Of a stretch of DNA of 60,462 nucleotides, positions 45,066 through 53,164 are shown piece by piece. A model generated the notes under the pieces. The model ran no database searches and was not told the origin of the DNA. It saw nothing but the letters and a program-made list of their open reading frames with translations. How positions within the stretch are numbered: the first letter of the stretch is position 1; each line of letters begins with the position of its first letter. Both the position numbers and the translations under genes were made by a program. The stretch spans positions 1-60,462 of the forward strand of contig JBJKVQ010000032.1 in the NCBI GenBank assembly GCA_045562575.1. The letters run 5' to 3'. Source of the DNA: UBA6952 sp045562575. Lineage in GTDB: Bacteria > Chloroflexota > Dehalococcoidia > Lucifugimonadales > UBA6952.

Positions 45066-45542
45066 CTAGATATTTATATTATTACATTTTTCACATGTAG
45101 ATTCAGGTATTAACCCGTATTTCATTAAGTGTGCAAAAACATAACAACCAGCACAAAAACCTAGTATTGATTCTAGCGCCGCAAAGATACCTATAACTGA
45201 AATTAATAGATATGCAATATTTGTTGATCGAAAAACAAATTCAGCAATAATGGCGAATAGGGTAAATAAAAAACCAATAAGTTGTGCAAATCTTTTTGGT
45301 GGGCCAGCAACAGGCTTACTGGGGTTCCCAAAAGCAGGAATGATTATTTTTGTTGCCATTAATCCCATAGGGCTTAATGTAGGACCAGTTAAAACTCGTG
45401 CCGAAAACCCATAAAATAAGACCCATAGAAGTATAGTTTGGTTTGTTAGGAAGATCATTAATATTAATAGTAAAACCATTGCTGCTACAAGGCGTGCAGC
45501 ATATTCATTTACCGGATGTGGAAAACTGAATAGATCGCTCAT
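45066..45542 (-). CDS. DUF4395 membrane protein
   Basis: 158 aa with about four membrane helices. 'HPVNEYAARLVAAMVLLL', 'GFSARVLTGPTLSPMGLMATK', 'GPPKRFAQLIGFLFTL' and a Cys-rich C-terminus 'LGFCAGCYVFAHLMKYGLIP' followed by CEKC are typical of DUF4395. The paired cysteines (CAGC near the last helix, CEKC at the end) suggest a redox or metal role, and DUF4395 proteins often accompany thioredoxin/sulfur genes, but function is unknown. Downstream of lepB on the same strand after a 70-bp gap. Confidence 0.85.
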   Translation of the reverse strand: MSDLFSFPHPVNEYAARLVAAMVLLLILMIFLTNQTILLWVLFYGFSARVLTGPTLSPMGLMATKIIIPAFGNPSKPVAGPPKRFAQLIGFLFTLFAIIAEFVFRSTNIAYLLISVIGIFAALESILGFCAGCYVFAHLMKYGLIPESTCEKCNNINI

Positions 45543-45612
45543 TAATTAACTCAAACACTAATTTAACTAGGTTATAAACTATAGATTAGCAAATTTTTGT
45601 TGTCAATTATAT

Positions 45613-46188
45613 TTAAATAAGGCTTAATTTATTAATAGGCCAATATAGTATCCATGCTTTTCCTAGAATATTTTCATATGGAACTAGCCATCCATTTCTA
45701 GAGTCATTGCTTTCAGCTCTATTATCTCCAAGTACGAAAAAAGTATTATTTTCAACTGTTATAGGGCCTATTGGTTGGCCAGAGTAACTATTTGTTAAAT
45801 AGGGCTCTAATAATTTTTCATTGTTCAAATAAACGATTCCATTATCTATTTCTATAATATCACCAGGTAATCCTATAACGCGTTTAACGAACATTTTACT
45901 CGGATCTGGGGGGTACTCAAATATTATAATATCTCCTCTATTTGGAGTACCAAATGGGGATGAATACCCATTAGAACGAAAAAAAGGCACAAATCTAGAT
46001 AAATTTTCAAGATCAATTCGATGATACATTAATTGATTTACAAAAATTCGTTCAGATTGGATTAGAGTCGGTTCCATACTAGGCCCTTCGACTTCAAAAT
46101 TTTTAACCAGAATTTGTAGTAATCCAAGTAAAATTAGTGCGTAGAGGATAGTTTTAATTAATTCTTTAAAGTTTTTTATAGCTACCAA
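45613..46188 (-). CDS. lepB: Signal peptidase I
   Basis: Type I leader peptidase, 191 aa, single N-terminal membrane anchor (about 10-28) and outward catalytic domain. Nucleophile S37 in 'EGPSMEPTL' and general-base K102 in 'MFVKRVIGLPGD' form the Ser-Lys dyad; 'FFVLGDNRAESNDSR' is box E (GDNR...SxDSR). Only one anchor is seen, as in Gram-positive and Chloroflexota forms. TTG start at 46188 has no clear ribosome site, so the exact N-terminus is uncertain by a few residues. It removes signal peptides such as that of the secreted protein at 32249. Confidence 0.94.
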   Translation of the reverse strand: MVAIKNFKELIKTILYALILLGLLQILVKNFEVEGPSMEPTLIQSERIFVNQLMYHRIDLENLSRFVPFFRSNGYSSPFGTPNRGDIIIFEYPPDPSKMFVKRVIGLPGDIIEIDNGIVYLNNEKLLEPYLTNSYSGQPIGPITVENNTFFVLGDNRAESNDSRNGWLVPYENILGKAWILYWPINKLSLI

Positions 46189-46228
46189 TTGATTTATGAT
46201 TTTTTTGATTAATTAAATAATGTTTATG

Positions 46229-47005
46229 TTAATCAAAAATTAATTCAATAGCAATTGGACAATGATCCGAGCCAAAAACATTATTCATTATTTCAGCACT
46301 GATTAAATTAGGTTTCAATTGTTCATCTATAAAAAAATAATCAATTCTCCAACCAATATTTCTATCTCGAGCTCTTGTTTTAGTGTCCCAAAAGGTATAG
46401 TTTCCAGAATCTTGATTGAATTCTCTATAACAATCTATAAATCCAGATTCTATAAGTTGATCAATCCACTCACGTTCGATGGGCAAAAATCCAGAATTAT
46501 TGATATTTTCTTTTGGTCTAGCTAAATCAATTTCGTGATGAGCTGTATTGAAATCACCACAAATTACAATTTTTTCGCCATTTTCTTTTTTCTTCAAAAT
46601 CTTTTTTAAAAATTCATCGTAAAAATCTAATTTATATTTTAAGCGTTCTTCTTTTGATTGTCCGTTAGGGAAGTAGACATTGTATAGAGTGAAATTCTGA
46701 AATTTCATCATAAGAGTTCTACCTTCGTGGTCGAATTCTTCAGTACCCATTCCATTTTCATAGTTTTCTGGTTTAGATTTTGAATGGATACTAACACCAC
46801 TATATCCTGGTTTTTCAGCACTATTCCAGTATGAAGTGTAACCAGAAATATCAGTTATTGATTCAGGTAATTGATGGATTTGAGCTTTGATTTCTTGTGT
46901 GCAAAAAATATCAGGCTGTTCTTTGTTAATCCATTCAACTATACCTTTTTTTATACTAGCTCTAATCCCATTTACATTCCAACTGTATAATTTCATTTTT
47001 TCCAT
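46229..47005 (-). CDS. xthA: Exodeoxyribonuclease III / AP endonuclease
   Basis: EEP-family nuclease, 258 aa. 'SWNVNGIRASIKKG', metal-binding Glu in 'CTQEIKAQ', 'YSGVSIHSK', 'VICGDFNTAHHEIDLARPKE' (active-site D/N), 'TFWDTKTRARDRNIGWRIDYF' (as TFWDTKTRAR and GWRIDYF) and 'GSDHCPIAIEL' (catalytic Asp-His). Repairs abasic sites and 3'-blocked ends. Three bp separate it from pdxA upstream; its ribosome site AGGAAA is inside the end of pdxA. Confidence 0.95.
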   Translation of the reverse strand: MEKMKLYSWNVNGIRASIKKGIVEWINKEQPDIFCTQEIKAQIHQLPESITDISGYTSYWNSAEKPGYSGVSIHSKSKPENYENGMGTEEFDHEGRTLMMKFQNFTLYNVYFPNGQSKEERLKYKLDFYDEFLKKILKKKENGEKIVICGDFNTAHHEIDLARPKENINNSGFLPIEREWIDQLIESGFIDCYREFNQDSGNYTFWDTKTRARDRNIGWRIDYFFIDEQLKPNLISAEIMNNVFGSDHCPIAIELIFD

Positions 47006-47008
47006 AAA

Positions 47009-48019
47009 TTAATTTCCTAAACTTGAGCCAGTAATTAGGTTTTGTGCTAATTTTATCGCCTCTACCATACTGGTATTATCAGCAACTCCTTGCCATGCAA
47101 TGTCAAATGCAGTTCCATGGTCCACAGAGGTTCTAATTAAAGGAAGACCCAAATTAACAGTTATGCTTTCTTCAAAACCATAAACTTTTACTGGGATATG
47201 ACCTTGATCGTGATACATGCAAATAACTGCATCAAATTTATCATCTATTGCTTGATTGAAAATAATATCAGCTGGTATAGGGCCTTCTACATTGATGTTA
47301 TCTTCCTTTGCTTGTTTTATTGCAGGACTAATTTCCTCATTTTCTTCTTTCCCTAATAATCCACCGTCAGATCCATGAGGATTTAATGCGGCAACTCCTA
47401 TTCTTGGGTTTGCAAAACCCCAGTTGATAAAATTAGTGTTTGTTAATTTAATCATATTGTAAATATTTTCTTTTGTTACAAAATCGCAGGCAATTTGTAC
47501 AGGCTTATGTGTTGTTAGATGAACAACTCTTAAATTTTTACTAATTAACATAGTTGCAACTTCAGGACTCTCTGTAATAGATTGTAGTAATTCCATATGC
47601 CCTATTTGTACATATCCGGCAAGCGCAGCTGCTTCTTTGTTTACTGGGGCAGTTGCCATTCCTTGAATTTTATTCTCAAGACATAAGTGGGCTGCTATTT
47701 CTACCCACTCCATACATGCTTTTCCTGCTTCTTTTGATAAAATACCAGGATTAATAAATTTGGTATCAATATTTTCAGGATCAAGAATTTGAATCTTCTC
47801 ATCTTCGTTTGTATCAAATTCATCAAAATCATTAATTTTTTTTATTGGCATATTGATTGAGAGTTTTTGATTTACTGTTGCCAAAGCATAATAACTACCA
47901 ATAATAACAAATTGATTTAAGGTTTTGTTATAAGACGATTTTAAAGCCTTTAGTATAATTTCTGGTCCGATACCACAGGGATCCCCCATAGTAATTCCTA
48001 CAACATTATTAGTTGACAC
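47009..48019 (-). CDS. pdxA: 4-hydroxythreonine-4-phosphate dehydrogenase PdxA
   Basis: NAD-dependent, metal-dependent dehydrogenase of the DXP-dependent pyridoxal phosphate pathway, 336 aa from GTG 48019 (AGGTGG just upstream). 'VVGITMGDPCGIGPEIILKAL', 'MATAPVNKEA' with 'GHMELLQ' (metal His), 'VHLTTHKPV', 'AALNPHGSDGGLLGKEE' and 'CMYHDQGHIPVKVYGF' give all metal and substrate positions. The frame runs on upstream to 48121, but those residues lack similarity and overlap the preceding gene. Co-transcribed with nrdJ and xthA. PdxA2-type (D-threonate) functions are possible. Confidence 0.93.
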   Translation of the reverse strand: MSTNNVVGITMGDPCGIGPEIILKALKSSYNKTLNQFVIIGSYYALATVNQKLSINMPIKKINDFDEFDTNEDEKIQILDPENIDTKFINPGILSKEAGKACMEWVEIAAHLCLENKIQGMATAPVNKEAAALAGYVQIGHMELLQSITESPEVATMLISKNLRVVHLTTHKPVQIACDFVTKENIYNMIKLTNTNFINWGFANPRIGVAALNPHGSDGGLLGKEENEEISPAIKQAKEDNINVEGPIPADIIFNQAIDDKFDAVICMYHDQGHIPVKVYGFEESITVNLGLPLIRTSVDHGTAFDIAWQGVADNTSMVEAIKLAQNLITGSSLGN

Positions 48020-48035
48020 TACCCACCTATAAAAA

Positions 48036-48482
48036 TTAGCTAGAAAAAAGTGTTGAGTTAGCCCAATTTTGCTCAAATGCATTAGGAAGCCTTTGAGGTT
48101 GCTTCCATCTCTCCATTTCAACTAATGAGCCATTTCTTTCACGTAAAAATATATTACGATCGGTGTCAATCAGATAAATATTTCCTGGTTTTTTAAATGT
48201 TGTATTATTTTGCATACAAAATTGAAAATGAACTAAATTTCTAATTAATCCTTCGATTGTAATATTTTGCTCTTGAAATAAAACAGCTATAGTATTTGTG
48301 TTTACAGAAGGCATACTATTGATAATTTTTTCAATATCAGATGAAACAATATATCTATTTGTAATGTGTGCCTGAAGAAATAAGTCTCCTGTAAGGTTTT
48401 CTAGAGGTAGAACATCTGGATTATTCATTCGAACTTGTGGGAGATTTATATCAACTATCCATCTCATACTTTGCTCATTCAA
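48036..48482 (-). CDS. Hypothetical protein between nrdJ and pdxA
   Basis: 148 aa from TTG 48482 with AAAGGGG 7 nt upstream. Not recognised. No signal peptide or membrane segment. The sequence begins 'MRWIVDINLPQVRMNNPDVL' and holds 'NTIAVLFQEQNITIEGLI', 'GNIYLIDTDRNIFLRER' and a Trp-containing tail 'VEMERWKQP'; beta-strand-rich. The spacing (38 bp after nrdJ, 16 bp before pdxA) and good ribosome site support a real gene in the same operon. Possible roles cannot be stated. Confidence 0.72.
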   Translation of the reverse strand: MNEQSMRWIVDINLPQVRMNNPDVLPLENLTGDLFLQAHITNRYIVSSDIEKIINSMPSVNTNTIAVLFQEQNITIEGLIRNLVHFQFCMQNNTTFKKPGNIYLIDTDRNIFLRERNGSLVEMERWKQPQRLPNAFEQNWANSTLFSS

Positions 48483-48520
48483 TGCTATACCCCTTTCATT
48501 GCTTACGTTTGATTAACTTA

Positions 48521-50827
48521 TTATCCTCCACATTGTGTCCACGCACAGTAGTGGCACATTACACATCCTTCCTGAAAAGTAACTGGAGAACTACATTCTG
48601 GGCAAGAAAACCCAACTGCTTCAACTGCTATTGGAGTTGGGCTGGTAGGGGATTCTGCATTAGCTATAGCTTTTAAAGGTAGTCCTAATTGTTCGACTGC
48701 TGTCTCTAAGTTTGATTCTGGTATATTAGGCATATCAGAGGTGTATTTCCTTAATACATGGGCCAATGCATCAGGAACTGAACGAACTAATACGCCTTGA
48801 TCCCATACGGGGTTACATGTTATACCTTGCAACTCATCTATAACAGATTCCATTGCAATTCCTGATCGTAGGGCTAATGAAGCTAAACGGCTAACAGCTT
48901 CTAAGTTTGCAGAATCAATACTTCCTGCTTTTCCTAGTGTTGCAAATACTTCAAATGGTAGACCTTCTTCATCAAAGTTAAGTGTTATATAGGTGTTTCC
49001 ACTACCAGTATGTATCCTTTCTGTTATTCCTCGCATAGTTTGAGGACGTTGTTTAGGAGTTAATCCCCCAGAGTAAGATTGTACGGTTGTTTCTTTATTA
49101 GCAGATTTATCTTTTTGCACTTCTAAAACTTGCATAGATTTAGAACCATCTCTATAAATTGTAATACCCTTACATTTGTTCCAATATGCCAACCAATAGG
49201 CTCTTTCAACATCTTCTTCAGTAGCTGTATTTGCCATATTGATAGTTTTACTTACTGCTAAATCAGTATGCTTTTGAAAAGCTGCTTGCATTCTTACATG
49301 AGTATCAACAGGTATTTCATTTGCAACTTTAAAAACTTTTTTTACATCATCTGGAATTCCATCTATATCTTGGCATGAACCAGTTTTAGCAACTTCACTC
49401 ATAAGTTCTTCGGAATAGAATCCTCTCTCTTTAGCTACTCGTTCGAAGTCTACATTTACTTCTGTAAGAGTTCTTCCGTCTAGTACATTTTTTACATAAG
49501 CTAGTGCAAATATTGGCTCAATACCACTACTTGCTCCGGCAATAGCACTAATTGTACCTGTTGGAGCTATACAAGTTCGAGTTGCATTTCTAATGGGGTT
49601 AGGATCCATGTCAGTTACTTGCCATCCTGGATATGCACCTCTGTCTTTAGCAAGATTAATTGAAACATCTCTGGCAGCATCATTAATACATTGCATGACA
49701 TCTGCACCTAACGTAAATGCTTCTTCAGAATCATAGTCAATTCCTAATCTTATTAAACAATCATGCCAACCCATTACTCCCAAGCCAGTTTTTCTGGTTA
49801 GGTCAACTGCTTCTTTGACTTTGGTAGTAGGAAATTCGTTGATTGTGACAACATCATCTAAAAATCTGGCAGCTATTCGTGAGACAGATTCAAGTTCTTG
49901 AAAATCAAAAGAAGTATTACCATCTTTATCTGTTTTTATAAATTTACCTAAATCAATTGATCCAAGATTGCATGCCTCATTTGCAAGCAATGGAACTTCT
50001 CCACAAGGATTTGTACTATCGAGATTACCAATATGCGGAGTAGGATTTGTTCGATTTGCTTCATCAATGAAATATAAACCAGGGTCTCCTGTTTTCCATG
50101 CTGAAGAGATTATATCTTGCCAAAGTTCTCTGGCCTTGACTGTTTCTATGATAGTACCAGCATCTTTTGCCTCACTATCTTGCGGGACAGTAAGATTCCA
50201 GTCTTCATCATTTTCTACAGCTTTCATGAAATCATCAGTTATTGCAATAGATATATTGAAGTTTTGAGCAGTTTCATCATCATCTTTCATGTGGATAAAA
50301 TCTTTTATTTCAGGATGAGATATTCCCAAAATACCCATATTAGCACCATGGCGTTTACCGCCTTGAGTAATCATGTCTGATAGGGAACTTAGCATTTTTA
50401 AAACAGCGATTGATCCACATGCTTTACCCTGTGTTGTTTTTATTGGGTTTCCTCTTGGTCGTAACTTGCTAAAAGAATAACCAAGTCCTCCTCCGTATTT
50501 TTGGATCATGGCAGAAGATGTTGCTGCTTCCATAATACTTTGCATCGTATCTTCAACTGGCAAAACAAAACATGCAGAAAGTGTACCTTGGCCGGTTCCT
50601 GCGTTGAAAAGTGTTGGGGAATTAGGAATAAATACTGTTTTGGCCATTAAGTTATAGAATTCATTTTCCCAAAATTGTTTTTCATCCCCTGTTTCTTCTG
50701 CTGAAGCAACCGCACTCGCCACACGTTCAAACATTCCTTTTGGTGTTTCGTCTCCAATTAAGTAGCGCACTTTTAATATAGTAAGTGCATTATTTGAAAG
50801 TTGAGGGTCAATTTTAGATGTTGTCAT
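48521..50827 (-). CDS. nrdJ: Vitamin B12-dependent (class II) ribonucleoside-diphosphate reductase
   Basis: Adenosylcobalamin-dependent ribonucleotide reductase, 768 aa. 'DETPKGMFERVASAVA', 'IPNSPTLFNAGT', 'SACFVLPVEDTMQSIMEA', 'QKYGGGLGYSFSKLRP', the active-site motif 'STNPCGEVPLL' (Asn/Cys/Glu radical site), 'GVMGWHDCLIRLGI', and 'CIAPTGTISAIAGASSGIEP' are class II signatures. The C-terminus has the zinc-ribbon/redox CxxC pair (CPECSSP...CHYCAWTQCGG). It makes dNTP precursors without O2 dependence and needs the B12 supplied by the btu system at 27728-30422. nrdR lies 166 bp upstream on the same strand. Confidence 0.97.
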   Translation of the reverse strand: MTTSKIDPQLSNNALTILKVRYLIGDETPKGMFERVASAVASAEETGDEKQFWENEFYNLMAKTVFIPNSPTLFNAGTGQGTLSACFVLPVEDTMQSIMEAATSSAMIQKYGGGLGYSFSKLRPRGNPIKTTQGKACGSIAVLKMLSSLSDMITQGGKRHGANMGILGISHPEIKDFIHMKDDDETAQNFNISIAITDDFMKAVENDEDWNLTVPQDSEAKDAGTIIETVKARELWQDIISSAWKTGDPGLYFIDEANRTNPTPHIGNLDSTNPCGEVPLLANEACNLGSIDLGKFIKTDKDGNTSFDFQELESVSRIAARFLDDVVTINEFPTTKVKEAVDLTRKTGLGVMGWHDCLIRLGIDYDSEEAFTLGADVMQCINDAARDVSINLAKDRGAYPGWQVTDMDPNPIRNATRTCIAPTGTISAIAGASSGIEPIFALAYVKNVLDGRTLTEVNVDFERVAKERGFYSEELMSEVAKTGSCQDIDGIPDDVKKVFKVANEIPVDTHVRMQAAFQKHTDLAVSKTINMANTATEEDVERAYWLAYWNKCKGITIYRDGSKSMQVLEVQKDKSANKETTVQSYSGGLTPKQRPQTMRGITERIHTGSGNTYITLNFDEEGLPFEVFATLGKAGSIDSANLEAVSRLASLALRSGIAMESVIDELQGITCNPVWDQGVLVRSVPDALAHVLRKYTSDMPNIPESNLETAVEQLGLPLKAIANAESPTSPTPIAVEAVGFSCPECSSPVTFQEGCVMCHYCAWTQCGG

Positions 50828-50993
50828 TTTTAATTTTACTCCTTATATAGGTTAATGATTGGTTAAAATAAAACTATAGATATAATTCTAAAAAAGGATT
50901 TCATATAAGAAAATATATCTGAATTTTGTAATTATTGTCAGGCATTTTTATTGTATTTTTTCCTATCTTTTATTTAATAATATTTAATTTTTA

Positions 50994-51509
50994 TTACTTA
51001 TTGTCTTTATTTCTAAATTCAAAGAGGGTTGGTTGTGAACTATCTTCAGTTTCTTCTTCTATATTATCTGTAATCGCTGATTCAAGTTCTTCCTTAAAGG
51101 TTTCTAGATCAGGGAAATCTTTATAAACACTTGCGTACCTTATGTATGCTACTCGGTCTATTTCTTTTAATTTCTTTATAACCATTTCCCCTATCGCTTT
51201 ACTAGTTACTTCACTTCTTCCTCGCTTAAATATATTAGACTCCACATCTGAAACGATTTTATCTAATGTTCCTGTAGGTAGAGGTCGTTTTGTACATGCT
51301 AATTTTAGACTGTACATGAGTTTTTCTTTATTAAAGTCTTCTCTTCTACCATCTCTTTTTACTATTGCTATTACATTAGATTGGACTTGTTCATATGTCG
51401 TATACCTTAAAGAACACAAAGAACATTCTCTTCTGCGCCTAGTTGCTGTTTTCGAGTCTCTTGAATCGATTACTTTGGATTCTCCATGTCCACAGTGAGG
51501 ACAAAGCAT
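50994..51509 (-). CDS. nrdR: Transcriptional repressor NrdR
   Basis: 171-aa ribonucleotide reductase regulator. N-terminal zinc ribbon (C3, C6, C29, C32; 'MLCPHCGHGESKVIDSR', 'RRRRECSLCSLRYTTYE'), then the ATP-cone domain ('VIAIVKRDGRREDFNKEKL', 'KRPLPTG', 'VAYIRYASVYKDF'). It senses ATP/dATP and represses nrd genes through paired NrdR boxes. It is immediately upstream of nrdJ on the same strand, as in many bacteria. A candidate NrdR box overlaps its own promoter region at 51678-51693, consistent with autoregulation. Confidence 0.97.
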   Translation of the reverse strand: MLCPHCGHGESKVIDSRDSKTATRRRRECSLCSLRYTTYEQVQSNVIAIVKRDGRREDFNKEKLMYSLKLACTKRPLPTGTLDKIVSDVESNIFKRGRSEVTSKAIGEMVIKKLKEIDRVAYIRYASVYKDFPDLETFKEELESAITDNIEEETEDSSQPTLFEFRNKDNK

Positions 51510-51661
51510 TTAATCTGTAACTCCTATTTCGTAAATATTTAAGCTAATTCCTAACATCGAAAATTAATATAAACAGAAGTATTACTGTTACATTCAACAA
51601 TCGGGAGCCTAATTTTCACATTTAATGTTGCTATTGTCAATAGGTAAATACAAAATAACGT

Positions 51662-51693
51662 ATTATAATTATTGAAGACACAATATGTTGCGG
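51662..51693 (-). promoter_or_regulatory. Putative nrdR promoter with NrdR-box-like palindrome
   Basis: On the minus strand a TATAAT (51667-51662) lies about 150 bp before nrdR. ACACAATATGTTGCGG (51678-51693, given on the plus strand) matches 13 of 16 positions of the NrdR box consensus acaCwAtATaTwGtgt and would cover the -35 region. NrdR normally binds two boxes about 21 or 31 bp apart; I do not see a convincing second one. Confidence 0.45.
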
Positions 51694-51921
51694 TTTTCGT
51701 TACTGGAGTAAGAAGTGGTAATTATTCTTTTTCGATACCTAAGGGATTTTGTATATTTTTTCCAAATTGAAATTTTTGGAATCATGTAAATTGTTCAATT
51801 ATGTAGTGATATTAAAACAAGAAATAATTCGTAAAATTAGTAAAAAACAGGGAAATTAGCAATAAAAATAGGTATAAAAAATATTATTACTAAAAAATAA
51901 TCTAAAATTTACTAAATATTC

Positions 51922-51950
51922 TTGACAACATAGTTCTAAAATGGTAATTT
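51922..51950 (+). promoter_or_regulatory. Sigma-70-type promoter for rsmH-ftsA-ftsZ
   Basis: Perfect TTGACA (51922-51927), 17-bp spacer, TAATTT (51945-51950) as -10 (3 of 6). Transcription would begin near 51957, giving a leader of about 70 nt before the rsmH ATG. It is the only strong promoter match before the division genes. Confidence 0.55.
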
Positions 51951-51972
51951 TCATTTGTTGGTAAAAAAATAT

Positions 51973-52013
51973 AAGGAGCTGTGGCTTATACCAAGGGTCG
52001 CTCGTTCGTCTAA
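51973..52013 (+). promoter_or_regulatory. rsmH leader with AAGGAG and 10-codon minicistron
   Basis: A strong ribosome-site sequence AAGGAG (51973-51978) lies 2 nt before a GTG (51981) that opens a 10-codon reading frame ending in TAA at 52011-52013, in frame with rsmH and 14 nt before its ATG. Spacing of 2 nt is too short for normal initiation, so either a structured leader or a reinitiation device is suggested. rsmH itself has only GGAAA directly before the ATG. Confidence 0.3.
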
Positions 52014-52027
52014 GGCTACATTGGAAA

Positions 52028-52963
52028 ATGGTTGCATCAATCGACAGTCTCTCCTATCACAAACCAGCACTTCTTAAAGAGGTGCTAACGATCTTGGAAC
52101 CAAGATCAAATAACAACTTTGTTGACGCTACTTTAGGTGACGGAGGCCACGCTCTAGCAATTTTAGATTCTACATTACCGAACGGGCGCCTACTTGGATT
52201 AGATGCTGATGATCAAGGAGTTTTGAGAGCAATCGAAAGATTAAAAAAGTACGAAGGAAGAGTTTGCTTGAAAAATTATAACTTTAATAAATTAGAACAA
52301 GCTGTTACTGAAAGCCAGATATCTCCAATTTCTGGCATACTTTTTGATTTAGGTATTTCTTCTTGGCAATTAGATTCTGCAGATAAAGGATTTAGTTTTA
52401 AAGATCAATCTTTGGATATGAGATTTAATTCGGAGCAAACAACAAGCGCTATTCAATTAGTTAATAATCTTGAATATAAAGACTTATCTACTCTTATTTA
52501 CAGATACGGTGAAGACCCTAATGCTAACCGAATAACTCGAGCCATCATTAAATCCCGTCCAATACTTAACGCCAAACATTTAACTGAAATTATTCAACAT
52601 GCTGTTCCACGTAGAGGGAAAAAAACTAATCCAGCAACAAGAACTTTTCAAAGTTTACGAATTGCAGTAAATAATGAAATGGAAAATTTGGAATATACTT
52701 TGTCTTCTTTGATGTCGTTTCTGACAAAAGGTACAAAGATTGTAGTTATTGCTTATCACTCTTTGGAAGACAGAATTGTAAAAAATTTTATGAGGAAAGA
52801 ATCTATAGATTGTTTATGTCCGACAACTGTTTTAGTTTGCCAGTGCAATCATTCCAAAAAAATTGAATTGATAAATAAAAGGGTTATCAAACCAAGCGAG
52901 GATGAAATAATGATGAATCCTCGTGTAAGAAGTGCTCGATTAAGAGCTTGTTTAGTTATATAA
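52028..52963 (+). CDS. rsmH: 16S rRNA (cytosine(1402)-N(4))-methyltransferase
   Basis: SAM-dependent rRNA methyltransferase (MraW), 311 aa. 'SYHKPALLKEVLTIL', SAM motif 'FVDATLGDGGHALAIL', 'GILFDLGISSWQLD' and 'GFSFKDQSLDMRF', 'ATRTFQSLRIAVNNEMENLE', 'VVIAYHSLEDRIVKNFM', and terminal 'NPRVRSARLRAC' are intact. It acts on C1402 in the ribosomal P site. As usual it heads the division cluster, but mraZ is missing before it and ftsL/mur genes are missing after it. Confidence 0.96.
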   Translation: MVASIDSLSYHKPALLKEVLTILEPRSNNNFVDATLGDGGHALAILDSTLPNGRLLGLDADDQGVLRAIERLKKYEGRVCLKNYNFNKLEQAVTESQISPISGILFDLGISSWQLDSADKGFSFKDQSLDMRFNSEQTTSAIQLVNNLEYKDLSTLIYRYGEDPNANRITRAIIKSRPILNAKHLTEIIQHAVPRRGKKTNPATRTFQSLRIAVNNEMENLEYTLSSLMSFLTKGTKIVVIAYHSLEDRIVKNFMRKESIDCLCPTTVLVCQCNHSKKIELINKRVIKPSEDEIMMNPRVRSARLRACLVI

Positions 52964-53007
52964 CACCTAGTTTTTAGGTTACATTATAAGGTTGAGGGGG
53001 GCTGTTG

Positions 53008-53127
53008 ATGTATATCAGCGCCTCCGGCGCAAATTTTTTAATAACTGAATATTTTGGAGCTAAATTAAATAAAAAAGTTGGTCAAAACCCTCATGTTGAT
53101 GGTTCTCCTCAATCTAAAAGAATATAA
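53008..53127 (+). CDS. Small ORF (39 aa) between rsmH and ftsA
   Basis: ATG 53008 with a very strong ribosome site GAGGGGGG (52994-53001) 6 nt upstream; stop TAA 53125-53127. The product starts MYISASGANFLITEYFGAKL and is hydrophilic with a basic end; no membrane segment, so not an FtsL equivalent. Codons 4-8 lie on a GCGCC/GGCGC hairpin (53018-53030) followed by AAATTTTTT, which looks like a short intrinsic terminator. It may be a small protein, or a leader whose translation controls read-through into ftsA. Not recognised. Confidence 0.45.
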   Translation: MYISASGANFLITEYFGAKLNKKVGQNPHVDGSPQSKRI

Positions 53128-53164
53128 GGATCAACTTAAAATAAGTAATGATTAGGATTGAAAT

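Larger units (their letters stand above)
51510..52027. other. 518-bp intergenic region between nrdR and rsmH
   Basis: The longest gene-free stretch of the window, very AT-rich. It holds the putative nrdR promoter and NrdR-like box at its left side, a consensus -35 promoter facing rsmH at 51922-51950, and an unusual GC-richer leader (51973-52027). Between about 51700 and 51900 I see no ORF, tRNA or recognisable structured RNA. Confidence 0.7.

Noticed and set aside
48020..48121. Longer pdxA start at 48121
   Set aside because: The extra 34 residues do not resemble PdxA and would overlap the end of the preceding gene; GTG 48019 has AGGTGG upstream and gives the normal length.
50871..50923. NrdR-box-like sequences between nrdR and nrdJ
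   Set aside because: The best alignments (near 50871-50886 and 50908-50923) match mostly at A/T positions and are 37 bp apart by centres, which is not the usual spacing. In such AT-rich DNA this is expected by chance.
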